The notes beneath the pieces were generated by a model, which saw only the letters and a program-made list of their open reading frames with translations, was not told where the DNA came from and made no database searches. Positions 42,480-50,593 of a stretch of DNA of 62,975 nucleotides are shown here, in pieces. The first letter of the stretch is position 1, and each line of letters opens with the position of its first letter. Source of the stretch: JACVRX01 sp035697245 (GTDB lineage Bacteria; Actinomycetota; Actinomycetes; Jiangellales; Jiangellaceae); NCBI GenBank assembly GCA_035697245.1, contig DASSDH010000214.1, positions 1 to 62,975 on the forward strand. Direction: 5' to 3'. A program made the translations under genes and the position numbers.

Positions 42480-42995
42480 GTGAGCGACGCGGCGGCGGAA
42501 CGGGCAACGGAAGTAGTGCGCGAGCACCTCACCGGCTCGGGCGCCGAATGGGTGGAGAGTTCCCCAGGGCGGTTCTCGGTCGAGCTGCCAGGTGAGCGCA
42601 AGCTGAAGACGTCGTGCAGCCTGGCTGTGCGCGAGCACAGCTTGGTGGTCAACGCGTTCGTCGCGCGTCATCCGGACGAGAACCCCGACGGCGTGCATCG
42701 GTGGTTGCTCGAGCGCAACGCCCGGTTGTCCGGTGTGGCGTTCGCCGTCGACGCTGCCGGCGACATCTATCTGGTCGGCCGACTCCCCGTGCACGCCGTC
42801 ACGCCAGCCGAGCTGGACCGGCTGCTCGGGGTGGTTCTCGATGCGGCCGACTCCTCGTTCAACCCGATCCTCGATCTCGGGTTCGCCGAGTCGATCCGCC
42901 GCGAATGGCGATGGCGTCTCGCGCGGGGTGAGTCCACCCGGAACCTTGCCGCGTTCGAGCATCTGCGCCCGCCCGGTCCCGACGCCGATCACTAG
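42480..42995 (+). CDS. YbjN domain protein
   Basis: A 171-residue protein of the YbjN/type III secretion chaperone-like fold: VVREHLTGSGAEWVESSPGR, LAVREHSLVVNAFVARHPD, WLLERNARLSGVAFAVDAAG and DIYLVGRLPVHAVTPAELDR. It precedes gpmA as in mycobacteria. Molecular function unknown. The GTG at 42480 was chosen because the preceding codons (from a TTG at 42429) look unlike this genome's coding DNA. Its stop codon is part of the gpmA -10 element. Confidence 0.82.
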   Translation: MSDAAAERATEVVREHLTGSGAEWVESSPGRFSVELPGERKLKTSCSLAVREHSLVVNAFVARHPDENPDGVHRWLLERNARLSGVAFAVDAAGDIYLVGRLPVHAVTPAELDRLLGVVLDAADSSFNPILDLGFAESIRREWRWRLARGESTRNLAAFEHLRPPGPDADH

Positions 42996-42998
42996 GCT
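42993..42998 (+). promoter_or_regulatory. -10 element of gpmA (leaderless)
   Basis: TAGGCT, whose first three bases are the stop of the YbjN gene, ends six bases before the gpmA ATG at 43005. Transcription would start at or next to the start codon. Confidence 0.5.
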
Positions 42999-43004
42999 CG
43001 GCGC

Positions 43005-43751
43005 ATGCCGTATCGGTTGGTCCTGCTTCGTCACGGTGAGAGCGACTGGAATGCGAAGAACCTGTTCACAGGCTGGGTCGATGTCGACTTGTCGGAGAAG
43101 GGCCGGGCCGAGGCTCTGCGCGGCGGAGAGCTGATCGCGTCGCGGTCCTTGCTGCCCGACGTGCTGCACACCAGCGTGCTGGTACGGGCGATCAGCACCG
43201 CCGAGATCGCGATGCATGCCGCTGATCGGTCGTGGATCCCGGTGCGCCGGTCGTGGCGCCTCAACGAGCGGCACTACGGCGCGCTGCAGGGCAAGGACAA
43301 GAAGCAGACCCTCGAGCAGTTCGGCGAAGAGCAGTTCATGCTCTGGCGGCGCTCATACGACACGCCGCCGCCGCCGATCGAGGACGACGACGAGTTCTCC
43401 CAGGTGGGCGATGCGCGGTATGCCGACCTGCCGCCGGAGCTCTTGCCGCGGACGGAGTGCCTCGCCGACGTCGTCCGTCGAATGCTGCCGTACTGGTACG
43501 ACGGGATCGTCCCCGACCTGCGCCGGGACTTGACGGTCGCTGTTGTCGCGCATGGCAACTCGCTACGGGCGCTGGTCAAGCATCTCGACGGGATGTCCGA
43601 CGAGGCCGTCGTCGCGTTGAACATCCCGACCGGCGTGCCCCTGCTCTACGAGCTCGACGACGCGATGCGCCCCCTCACTCCCGGCGGCGAGTACCTCGAC
43701 CCGGAGGCCGCTGCCGCCGCCATCGAGGCCGTCCGCAACCAGGGCCGCTAA
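43005..43751 (+). CDS. gpmA: 2,3-bisphosphoglycerate-dependent phosphoglycerate mutase
   Basis: Interconverts 3- and 2-phosphoglycerate in glycolysis. 248 residues. The catalytic RHG is in LVLLRHGESDWNAKNLFTGW (His near residue 9). SWRLNERHYGALQGKDKKQT and VAHGNSLRALVKHLDG supply the other active-site residues, and NIPTGVPLLYELDD is near the end. The order YbjN-gpm-(insert)-phoU-senX3-regX3 resembles mycobacteria, except for the repeat-flanked insert that follows. Confidence 0.95.
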   Translation: MPYRLVLLRHGESDWNAKNLFTGWVDVDLSEKGRAEALRGGELIASRSLLPDVLHTSVLVRAISTAEIAMHAADRSWIPVRRSWRLNERHYGALQGKDKKQTLEQFGEEQFMLWRRSYDTPPPPIEDDDEFSQVGDARYADLPPELLPRTECLADVVRRMLPYWYDGIVPDLRRDLTVAVVAHGNSLRALVKHLDGMSDEAVVALNIPTGVPLLYELDDAMRPLTPGGEYLDPEAAAAAIEAVRNQGR

Positions 43752-43756
43752 TCGCT

Positions 43757-43848
43757 CGCTGCCCTTCCGGAATGACCACGTTCACCACCCCTACCCGTAC
43801 ATCACCAGGCCTGCAAGCCTGGTGATGTACGTACTCGCCTGGTGATGG
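43757..43848 (+). repeat. Dispersed palindromic repeat, copy C (left inverted repeat)
   Basis: Starts six bases after the gpmA stop with CGCTGCCC, then GGAATGACCACGTTCACCAC, the hairpin GTACATCACCAGGC-CTGCAA-GCCTGGTGATGTAC and the tail TCGCCTGGTGATGG. It is nearly the exact reverse complement of copy D at 44973-45063, so the two bound the gene between them as ~91-bp inverted repeats. Confidence 0.92.
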
Positions 43849-43964
43849 CACTGGCCTCAGCTCAGCAGAGGCTTGTCCACAGTCGGGCATTCGCGCTCCC
43901 GCCCACCAACAAGTTGCCCCGGCGGCATCGCTTGGCCCCAGTTCGACCTCCGAGCATCGTCGAC

Positions 43965-44945
43965 ATGAACACTCAACTGGAACCCCAACTGGCCGCTCTT
44001 GCCGGCCGCCAAGGCGGTGTCATTCTTCGGCGTCAGGCACTCGACTACGGCTACTCCGATCAGGAAATCGAGCAGCTGCTACGGGACGGCTTATGGGTGC
44101 GGATCCGTCGCGGCGCCTACATAGAGCGTGCCGTCTGGGACGCCATGGACCGTGAGGCACGCCACCGGGCGACAGTAAACGCTGTGACTCTCGTCCTCGA
44201 GAAACCGGCCGTTGTGAGCCACATTTCGGCATGCGTAATGCTGAATCTGCCGACCTGGGGCTACGACCTTTCCCTCGTTCACGTCACCCGCGGAGACCTG
44301 CACTCACCGCGAATCGAGGGCAACGTCCACCACCACGCCGGCGCAATCGTAGACGGCGACATCACAATCGTGGACGGCATCATCGTCACACCACCGGACC
44401 GAACCGCTGTTGATGTCGCCTGTTTGGGAGGCTTCGAGCGAGGTGTGGTCGTGGCGGATGCCGCGATCCGACTCATGGGCGGGGACAGTGACGCCTTGCT
44501 CCGCCGCATGGACCAGATGCGGGACTGGCGCGGCGCACGCGCAGCCGGACGCGTGACGGAATTTGCCGACGGACGGTCCGAGTCGGTCGGTGAGTCCCGC
44601 AACCGAGTCCTCTTCGAGCTGAACGGTTTGCCGCGGCCGCAATTGCAGGTCCTCATCGTCGATTCGATAACCGGAGCCGTCATCGCGCGAGTCGACTACT
44701 TCTTCGAAGAGGAAAAGACCATCGGCGAGTTTGACGGTCGGTTGAAGTATCGAGCAGTGCCCGAAGATGGGCTCTCGGCGGAGGATGTTGTCTGGCGGGA
44801 GAAGCGTCGTGAGGACGCGCTTCGCGACCAGGGGTACGAGGTGGCGCGTTCCATCTGGGACGACCTGCGGCACCCGCAGCTGGTAGTTGCCCGGTATCGC
44901 CGTTGCTTCGAGCGGGCCGCCAAGCGTCGTGCGGTGCTGGTCTGA
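43965..44945 (+). CDS. AbiEi-like winged-helix protein with a DUF559 nuclease-like C-terminus
   Basis: A 326-residue protein. Residues 1-60 resemble the winged helix of type IV antitoxin AbiEi (GGVILRRQALDYGYSDQEIE, WVRIRRGAYI). Residues ~205-310 have the DUF559/Vsr-like PD-(D/E)XK pattern: RSESVGESRNR (Glu210), ARVDYFF (Asp244), GEFDGRLKY (Glu255, Asp257, Lys261), then DQGYEVARSIWDDL. No AbiEii toxin gene adjoins it. It is flanked by the inverted repeats C and D and interrupts the gpmA-phoU junction. A longer start at 43842 would lie inside repeat C. Function unknown. Confidence 0.8.
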   Translation: MNTQLEPQLAALAGRQGGVILRRQALDYGYSDQEIEQLLRDGLWVRIRRGAYIERAVWDAMDREARHRATVNAVTLVLEKPAVVSHISACVMLNLPTWGYDLSLVHVTRGDLHSPRIEGNVHHHAGAIVDGDITIVDGIIVTPPDRTAVDVACLGGFERGVVVADAAIRLMGGDSDALLRRMDQMRDWRGARAAGRVTEFADGRSESVGESRNRVLFELNGLPRPQLQVLIVDSITGAVIARVDYFFEEEKTIGEFDGRLKYRAVPEDGLSAEDVVWREKRREDALRDQGYEVARSIWDDLRHPQLVVARYRRCFERAAKRRAVLV

Positions 44946-44972
44946 CGAGTTTCTCCGACTCGGCCGTCTGCT

Positions 44973-45063
44973 CATCACCAGGCGAACCCGTACATCACCA
45001 GGCTTGCAGGCCTGGTGATGTACGGGCAGGGGTGGTGAACGTGGTCATTCCGGACGGGCAGCG
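44973..45063 (-). repeat. Dispersed palindromic repeat, copy D (right inverted repeat)
   Basis: Reads as the reverse complement of copy C: CATCACCAGGCGAACC, the hairpin core GTACATCACCAGGC-TTGCAG-GCCTGGTGATGTAC, GGTGGTGAACGTGGTCATTC and GGGCAGCG. It lies between the AbiEi-like gene and the 3' end of phoU (convergent). Confidence 0.92.
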
Positions 45064-45086
45064 GACGCCGACCAACAGAGCCGGGG

Positions 45087-45752
45087 CTAGCGGGCAGGGC
45101 CGCCCGAGATCCACTCGACCTCGCCGGTGACAAGGTAGCGGACGTTGGCGGCGACGTTCACCGCGTGATCAGCGAAGCGTTCGTAGTACCGGCCCAGCAG
45201 GGCGACGTCGACGGCGACCCCGACGCCACGGTCCCAGTCATCGTCGAACATGACGACGAACAACGTCCGATGTAAGCGGTCCATCTCGTTGTCGTCGCTC
45301 GCGAGCTCGGCTGCGGCGTCAAGGTCGCGCAATCGCAACACCGCACCAGCCTTGGCCGCCATCGCCTCGGCGGTGTGGCCCATGTCCTTGAAGGTGGTCC
45401 GGAACTCCTCCGGGACGGCTACCTCCGGGTACCTCATCCGGGCGATCTTGGCAACGTGAACGGCGAGGTCACCCATCCGTTCGATGTCTAAACCGCTGCG
45501 CTGAGCAGCGAGCACGGTACGCAGGTCTCCCGCGACCGGGGCCTGACGTGCCATCAGTTCCAGAATCCGTTCCTCGATATCAAGCTGAGCCCGATTGAGC
45601 TCGACGTCGGCGGCGACGGTCCGGTCCGCCAGCTGTATGTCGGCATCGAGCAGAGCCGTCGTCGCCGCACGGATCTGTTCGCCGGCTTGGCGGCTCATCT
45701 CCACCAGCCGGTGGTTGACGTCCTCGAGCTGCTCTTGAAAGGCCTGGCGCAT
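45087..45752 (-). CDS. phoU: Phosphate signalling regulator PhoU
   Basis: A 221-residue helical protein with two PhoU repeats: MRQAFQEQLEDVNHRLVEMS, LRTVLAAQRSGLDIERMGDL (ExxxD motif) and LGRYYERFADHAVNVAANVR. PhoU links PstSCAB status to the sensor kinase. The ATG at 45752 was chosen as the family start; the longer frame is unlikely. It is divergent from senX3-regX3 and shares a possible PHO-box region with it. Confidence 0.93.
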   Translation of the reverse strand: MRQAFQEQLEDVNHRLVEMSRQAGEQIRAATTALLDADIQLADRTVAADVELNRAQLDIEERILELMARQAPVAGDLRTVLAAQRSGLDIERMGDLAVHVAKIARMRYPEVAVPEEFRTTFKDMGHTAEAMAAKAGAVLRLRDLDAAAELASDDNEMDRLHRTLFVVMFDDDWDRGVGVAVDVALLGRYYERFADHAVNVAANVRYLVTGEVEWISGGPAR

Positions 45753-45841
45753 CCGCTGGTCGCCTCGCTCTGGGTGCAGTGAACAGTTCAGACTGGGCTT
45801 CCACAGGCTAGATACCCGGATGTGGCGCGCCGACTCACCCA

Positions 45842-45874
45842 GATGAACCCGCAGGTAAGTCTCGGTGAACAACG
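45842..45874. promoter_or_regulatory. Three 11-bp units, candidate PHO box between phoU and senX3
   Basis: GATGAACCCGC, AGGTAAGTCTC and GGTGAACAACG follow each other at exact 11-bp spacing. The outer two units carry the GGTGAAC/GATGAAC form of the phosphate-regulator half-site, and the middle one is degenerate. RegX3 autoregulation is inferred. Confidence 0.55.
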
Positions 45875-45944
45875 AGCCGCAATGCGATGTGGGGACCTCG
45901 TCGGCTATCGGAACCATGTGGCCAGGCACCTAGCATCCATAGGT

Positions 45945-47102
45945 GTGGACGCGACAACCGCCGCTGCGCTGGCCGCGGCCGCCGGCGCCGCAGTGGGACT
46001 TGCCGCCGGTCTGGCATTCCGCGCAAGCGAGGCATCCCAGCGGTCGGTGCCGGCGGCGGATGAAACGCTCATCCCCGTAGGCGTCGACGAGGTGATCTCG
46101 GTTCTGCGCGGCAGCGCTGTGCTGTTCGACGAGCAACTCAACGTCGTCAAGGCCAGTCCGTCGGCCTACGCTTTCGGGCTGGTCCGGCCCGATCGCGTTC
46201 CCCTTCCCGGGCTTGCCGAACTCGCCGCGGCTGTACTCCGGGACGGGCGGATCCGGGAAGCCGAGATCAAGGTGCCACGCTCACGCGGCTCAACCCAACT
46301 GCTGCACGTCTCGGCGCGCGTCGCGCCGCTGCGCCCTGGGCTGCTGCTTGCCCTCGTCGAGGACCGGACCCAGGCCATCCGGATCGACGAGGTCCGCCGG
46401 GACTTCGTCGCCAACGTCTCCCACGAGCTCAAGACGCCGGTCGGCGCATTGAGCCTGTTGGCCGAGGCGGTGCTAGACGCGAGCGACGACCCTGAGGCCG
46501 TGCGCCGGTTCGCCGGGCGGATGCAGCAGGAGAGCGGTCGGCTCACCCGCCTTGTCCAAGAGATCATCGACCTGTCTCGGCTGCAGTACGACGATCCGGT
46601 CGAGTCGCCCGAACCGGTCAAGGTCGACGAGATCGTCGCGAGCGCCCTCGACCGCAGCCGCGTTGACGCCGAGAACCGGCACATCCGGCTGGCCTCCGGC
46701 GGGCAGCCGGGACTGCAGGTGCTGGGCAACGAGTCTCAGCTCGTCGTCGCGCTCGGCAACCTGGTCGAGAACGCCGTGGCCTACAGCGAGCCACACACCC
46801 AGGTCGCCGTCGGGGTACGCACCGCGGGTCAGTTGGTGGAGATCACTGTGACCGACCAAGGCGTCGGCATCGACGAGAGCGACCTGGACCGGATCTTCGA
46901 GCGCTTCTACCGCGTGGACCCCGCCCGATCGCGGGCGACGGGAGGGACCGGGCTCGGGCTGTCGATCGTCAAGCACGTCGCCGCGAGTCACGGCGGTGAC
47001 GTGGCCGTCTGGAGTTCCCGGGGGGCCGGCTCGACGTTCACCCTGCGCCTTCCCCTCCATGCCGAACGTCCCGACACCCCGACGCCGGAGGCCACCTCGT
47101 GA
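45945..47102 (+). CDS. senX3: Phosphate-responsive sensor histidine kinase SenX3
   Basis: A 385-residue kinase with one or two N-terminal helices (TAAALAAAAGAAVGLAAGLAF), a PAS-like region (~50-140), the phospho-His in RRDFVANVSHELKTPVGALS, and an ATPase domain with NLVENAVAYSEPHTQV, DQGVGIDESDLDRIFERFYR and GTGLGLSIVKHVAASHGGDV. The GTG at 45945 follows TAGCAT by eight bases. The stop overlaps regX3 by 4 bp. With PhoU and RegX3 it controls the phosphate regulon. Confidence 0.93.
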   Translation: MDATTAAALAAAAGAAVGLAAGLAFRASEASQRSVPAADETLIPVGVDEVISVLRGSAVLFDEQLNVVKASPSAYAFGLVRPDRVPLPGLAELAAAVLRDGRIREAEIKVPRSRGSTQLLHVSARVAPLRPGLLLALVEDRTQAIRIDEVRRDFVANVSHELKTPVGALSLLAEAVLDASDDPEAVRRFAGRMQQESGRLTRLVQEIIDLSRLQYDDPVESPEPVKVDEIVASALDRSRVDAENRHIRLASGGQPGLQVLGNESQLVVALGNLVENAVAYSEPHTQVAVGVRTAGQLVEITVTDQGVGIDESDLDRIFERFYRVDPARSRATGGTGLGLSIVKHVAASHGGDVAVWSSRGAGSTFTLRLPLHAERPDTPTPEATS

Positions 47103-47779
47103 CCCGGGTGCTCGTCGTCGAGGACGAGGAGTCGTTCAGCGACGCTTTGTCCTACATGCTGCGCAAGGAGGGCTTCGAGGTCGCTGTGGCGCCGAACGGT
47201 CATGACGCCCTGGCGGAGTTCGACCGGACCGGCGCCGACTTGGTGCTGCTCGACCTGATGCTGCCCGGGCTGCCGGGCACCGAGGTCTGCAGGCAGCTGC
47301 GGTCCCGCTCGAGCGTCCCGGTGATCATGCTGACGGCCAAGGACTCCGAGGTGGACAAGGTTGTGGGGCTCGAGCTCGGCGCCGATGACTACGTCACGAA
47401 GCCGTTCTCCTCACGCGAGCTGGTAGCCCGCATCCGCGCGGTACTGCGGCGCGGAGCGGAACCGGCAGAACCGGTACCCGCGGTCCTCGAGGCAGGGCCG
47501 GTGCGCATGGATGTCGAGCGGCACGTCGTGTCCGTCGCCGGCGAGCCGGTCCGGCTGCCGCTCAAGGAGTTCGAACTGCTCGAGTTCCTGTTGCGCAATG
47601 CCGGTCGGGTGTTGACCCGTGGCCAGCTCATCGACCGGATCTGGGGCGCGGACTACGTCGGCGACACCAAGACTCTCGACGTGCACGTCAAACGGCTGCG
47701 GGCCAAGATCGAGCCGGACCCGGCGCAGCCGACCTATCTGCTCACCGTGCGCGGGCTCGGGTACAAGTTCGACGCCTGA
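47099..47779 (+). CDS. regX3: Response regulator RegX3
   Basis: A 226-residue OmpR-type regulator. Receiver: VLVVEDEESFSDALSYMLRK, phospho-Asp in LVLLDLMLPGLPGTEV, Thr in VIMLTAKDSE and Lys in YVTKPFSSREL. Winged helix: PLKEFELLEFLLRNAGRVLT, GADYVGDTKTLDVHVKRLRA. It should bind the 11-bp direct repeats upstream of pstS and between phoU and senX3. Coupled to senX3 by a 4-bp overlap. Confidence 0.94.
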   Translation: MTRVLVVEDEESFSDALSYMLRKEGFEVAVAPNGHDALAEFDRTGADLVLLDLMLPGLPGTEVCRQLRSRSSVPVIMLTAKDSEVDKVVGLELGADDYVTKPFSSRELVARIRAVLRRGAEPAEPVPAVLEAGPVRMDVERHVVSVAGEPVRLPLKEFELLEFLLRNAGRVLTRGQLIDRIWGADYVGDTKTLDVHVKRLRAKIEPDPAQPTYLLTVRGLGYKFDA

Positions 47780-47785
47780 CGGGGC

Positions 47786-48283
47786 TCAGAACGCCGTCGG
47801 CTCCTCGATGTCGTCCAGCGCGGTGGCGTAATCGCCCTCGGCTCGCTGGACCAGCGCCTGCACCTCGGCCCGTGGAGCCTCCTGAAACACGAACTCGACG
47901 TCGACGAACTGACCCGGTCGTGCGCCGGCGCCGAAGACATCGAGGCGGACGTCGTCGGGACCCAGTTGGGCGTATCCGTCCTCGGGAATTTCCAGCGGGC
48001 CGCCCGCGGGCGAGGCGATGCGGTCGCCGACACGTACCTCGACGAGCTCATCGGGGGCACCTTCATTCGCGAAGGTCGCAATCAGCGTAGCCACCTCGCC
48101 TTCCTCGTCCGCGACAAGTAACACGTTGCGGATGGCGATGTCACCCGTGTCCGTGCTCACGCCGTCAGCTGGCTCGTACCACTCCTGTGTTTGCGCCCGG
48201 ACGTTTGCGCAGCCGACGGCCGCCAGGCTCAGCACGGAGATCGTGACGAGAGCAGCCAGTTGGCGCCGGAGAACGAGCTTCAC
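47786..48283 (-). CDS. lpqE: Lipoprotein, LpqE-like
   Basis: A 165-residue lipoprotein. The signal VKLVLRRQLAALVTISVLSL has a lipobox AVGC. The mature part is beta-rich with IAIRNVLLVADEEGEVATL, ATFANEGAPDELVEVRVGD and DVEFVFQEAPRAEVQ, which resembles the PCu(A)C-like fold of LpqE. A GAGGAG site precedes the GTG at 48283. The lpqE-carD-ispD-ispF order is known from mycobacteria. Function is unknown; metal handling is possible from the fold. Confidence 0.78.
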   Translation of the reverse strand: MKLVLRRQLAALVTISVLSLAAVGCANVRAQTQEWYEPADGVSTDTGDIAIRNVLLVADEEGEVATLIATFANEGAPDELVEVRVGDRIASPAGGPLEIPEDGYAQLGPDDVRLDVFGAGARPGQFVDVEFVFQEAPRAEVQALVQRAEGDYATALDDIEEPTAF

Positions 48284-48370
48284 CGTGTGCTCCTCGACGG
48301 GAACAGGCCGCCCTCGGCGGCGACCAACCGGGCCCAAGACTAGCGACGCCCGCCCGCCGATGGGGTGCAG

Positions 48371-49183
48371 TCAGCTGATGGCGCTGCGGACGAGGAGGAC
48401 ACCGACGGCCAACGCGCCGATGCCGATGACAGCAGGGAACGAGGCGCGACCCTCGTTGGGCCCGGCTGCCGCAACCAGCACGAGGACACAGCCGGCGCCG
48501 AGGGCAATCCACTCCCACGGCTGCGGCACACCAGCTGGCCCGAGGATCAGCAATGCGAGCGCTCCGAGCAGGGCGGTCGCGGTGCCCAGCCGAAGCACGG
48601 TCGGGTCGACTCGCTGGGGCAGACCAAGCACGCCGGTGGCTCGGTCTCGGTCGTAGTCCGGCAGCACGTTTGCCCCGTGGGCGCCGACACCCAGCAGAGC
48701 GCCCGCCAGGACGAGCCAGGTCGGCGGCAGCCCGTCCTGCGGCGAGACGAGCCAGACGACGACCGGCAACAACGCGAAGGCGACTGCGTATGGCAGCCAC
48801 GACCAGATCGTGCGTTTGAGGCCGACGTCGTATCCGAGCGCGGCTCCGACGGCGACTAGATGGCACAGACCTGCGGCGATGCCGAGGGACAGTGACAGAG
48901 GGACACACGCAGTCCCGGCGGCGGTGGCGCTCACCGCGACAGCCCGCGGGGAAAGCACGTCACTGGCAAGCGGCTTGTCCCGGCGTCCGACCGCCCTGTC
49001 ACGATCTCGGTCGACGAGATCGTTGACCCACCCGACACAGAGCTGACCGGTCAGCACGGCAGCGGCAACGAGCACGAGTGTGGTTCCACGAACTCCTGCG
49101 GCAGCAGCGAGCACAGTGGTCAAGGTCGTGACCGCTGCGGACGGCACTGGATGGCACGCCTTGGCGAGCACCCAGGCGTTCAT
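48371..49183 (-). CDS. UbiA family prenyltransferase
   Basis: A 270-residue integral membrane prenyltransferase. The prenyl-diphosphate/Mg motifs are NDLVDRDRDRAVGRRDKPLA (NDxxDxxxD) and NVLPDYDRDRATGVLGLP (second acidic motif, DxxRD-like). About eight to nine helices are seen. It could make a quinone, heme or lipid precursor; SCO-type homologues vary, so the substrate is unknown. The ATG at 49183 has GAGGTG upstream. Positioned between lpqE and carD, divergent from carD. Confidence 0.82.
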   Translation of the reverse strand: MNAWVLAKACHPVPSAAVTTLTTVLAAAAGVRGTTLVLVAAAVLTGQLCVGWVNDLVDRDRDRAVGRRDKPLASDVLSPRAVAVSATAAGTACVPLSLSLGIAAGLCHLVAVGAALGYDVGLKRTIWSWLPYAVAFALLPVVVWLVSPQDGLPPTWLVLAGALLGVGAHGANVLPDYDRDRATGVLGLPQRVDPTVLRLGTATALLGALALLILGPAGVPQPWEWIALGAGCVLVLVAAAGPNEGRASFPAVIGIGALAVGVLLVRSAIS

Positions 49184-49343
49184 GCGCACCTCATCCGGCA
49201 TGCCCGGGTACATCGGGTGTGCGCACTTGGCAAGTATCCGGGTGCCGACGTCCGTTGGCGCAAGCACGCACCACACCTGTTTGTCAAGCCCGAGTTTGCC
49301 GTCTGACCAGCGCAAACGTGCCGGATCCTCGATTTCGCCGTGC

Positions 49344-49349
49344 TATCCT
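49344..49349 (+). promoter_or_regulatory. carD promoter -10 element
   Basis: TATCCT lies 26 bp before the carD ATG, followed by an AAAGGGG ribosome site. Unlike many genes here, carD appears to have a true leader. Confidence 0.5.
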
Positions 49350-49375
49350 AGTCGTGGGAAAGGGGACACAACCAG

Positions 49376-49858
49376 ATGACTTTCAAGGTCGGCGAGACGG
49401 TGGTCTACCCGCACCACGGGGCCGCACTGATCGAGGCAATCGAGTCCCGCGTCATCAAGGGCGAAGAGCGCAAGTACCTGGTCCTGAAGGTTACCCAGGG
49501 TGACCTCACCGTCCGCGTCCCCGCGGACAACGTCGATCTCGTCGGCGTACGCGACGTGGTCAACCAGGAGGGCCTCGACCGGGTGTTCGAGGTGCTTCGC
49601 GCCCCGCACACGGAGGAGCCGACCAATTGGTCACGCCGGTACAAGGCGAACCTGGAAAAGCTCGCCTCCGGTGACGTGATCAAGGTCGCCGAGGTCGTGC
49701 GTGACCTGTGGCGGCGGGAACGCGATCGTGGCCTGTCCGCCGGAGAGAAGCGGATGCTCGCGAAGGCGCGCCAGATCTTGGTCTCCGAACTGGCGCTCGC
49801 CGAGCACACCAACGAGGACAAGGCGGAGACCTTGCTGGACGAGGTTCTCGCCAGCTGA
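49376..49858 (+). CDS. carD: RNA polymerase-binding transcription factor CarD
   Basis: A 160-residue protein that stabilises open promoter complexes. The N-terminal RNAP-interacting Tudor-like domain is FKVGETVVYPHHGAALIEAI and KYLVLKVTQGDLTVRVP. The C-terminal helical domain includes NWSRRYKANLEKLASGDVIK with the conserved Trp, and EKRMLAKARQILVSELALAE. Family length. The strong SD supports the ATG. First gene of carD-ispD-ispF. Confidence 0.96.
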   Translation: MTFKVGETVVYPHHGAALIEAIESRVIKGEERKYLVLKVTQGDLTVRVPADNVDLVGVRDVVNQEGLDRVFEVLRAPHTEEPTNWSRRYKANLEKLASGDVIKVAEVVRDLWRRERDRGLSAGEKRMLAKARQILVSELALAEHTNEDKAETLLDEVLAS

Positions 49859-49909
49859 GTCGACCGTCCCGGACGGCCCGCACCTCACCGCCAGCGGGGG
49901 AGCCGCTCT

Positions 49910-50593
49910 GTGACGACCGGGTGCATCCTCGTCGCGGCCGGCCGGGGTGAGCGGCTCGGTCCGGGCGCGCCCAAGGCGTTACGACAGCTGGCGGGTCAGC
50001 CGCTGGTCGTCCATGCCGCGCGGGCAGCACTCGGGTCCGGTGTAGTCGACGTGCTTGTGGTTGCCGCTCCAACCGATCTCATGGGCGAGGTCGAATCAGC
50101 GGTTCGCCCGCTCGGAGGCCGGCTGGTGATTCTCACCGGCGGCGCCACCAGGCGCGAATCCGTTGCGGCCGCACTGACCACGCTGCCTGCTGATGTCGAG
50201 ATCGTGCTCGTCCACGACGCAGCTCGCTGTCTTGCCCCGGCCCACCTGTTCGGCACCGTCGCTGCCGCGGTCGCTGCCGGCGCCGATGCCGTCGTCCCGG
50301 TGCTGGCCATACCCGACACGGTCAAACAGGTTGACGCAGACGTCGTCGTGGCCACGCTGGACCGGTCAGCATTACGGGCGGTGCAGACTCCACAAGGGTT
50401 TCGACGGGACGTCCTCGTCCGCGCCCACGTGGCGGTCGGCGCGGACGCAACCGACGACGCGGGCCTGGTCGAGCGCCTTGGCGGCTCCGTACACGTCGTA
50501 GCTGGTCACGAGGACGCGTTCAAGGTGACTCGACCATTGGACCTCCTGCTCGCCGAGGCTGTCATCGAGCGGCGTGCGAGCGGCTCCGCATGA
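49910..50593 (+). CDS. ispD: 2-C-methyl-D-erythritol 4-phosphate cytidylyltransferase
   Basis: Third enzyme of the MEP isoprenoid pathway. 227 residues. The CTP-binding loop is ILVAAGRGERLGPGAPKALR, with VLVHDAARCLAPAHLFGTVA and DAVVPVLAIPDTVKQVD in the active site, and TPQGFRRDVLVRAH and DDAGLVERLGGSVHVVAGHE towards the C-terminus. The GTG has a GGGGGAG site upstream. Overlaps ispF by 4 bp. Confidence 0.94.
   Translation: MTTGCILVAAGRGERLGPGAPKALRQLAGQPLVVHAARAALGSGVVDVLVVAAPTDLMGEVESAVRPLGGRLVILTGGATRRESVAAALTTLPADVEIVLVHDAARCLAPAHLFGTVAAAVAAGADAVVPVLAIPDTVKQVDADVVVATLDRSALRAVQTPQGFRRDVLVRAHVAVGADATDDAGLVERLGGSVHVVAGHEDAFKVTRPLDLLLAEAVIERRASGSA

Noticed and set aside
43842..43964. Longer N-terminus for the AbiEi-like protein
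   Set aside because: The upstream ATG lies inside repeat C and the extra 41 residues look non-coding; family-like sequence begins at 43965.
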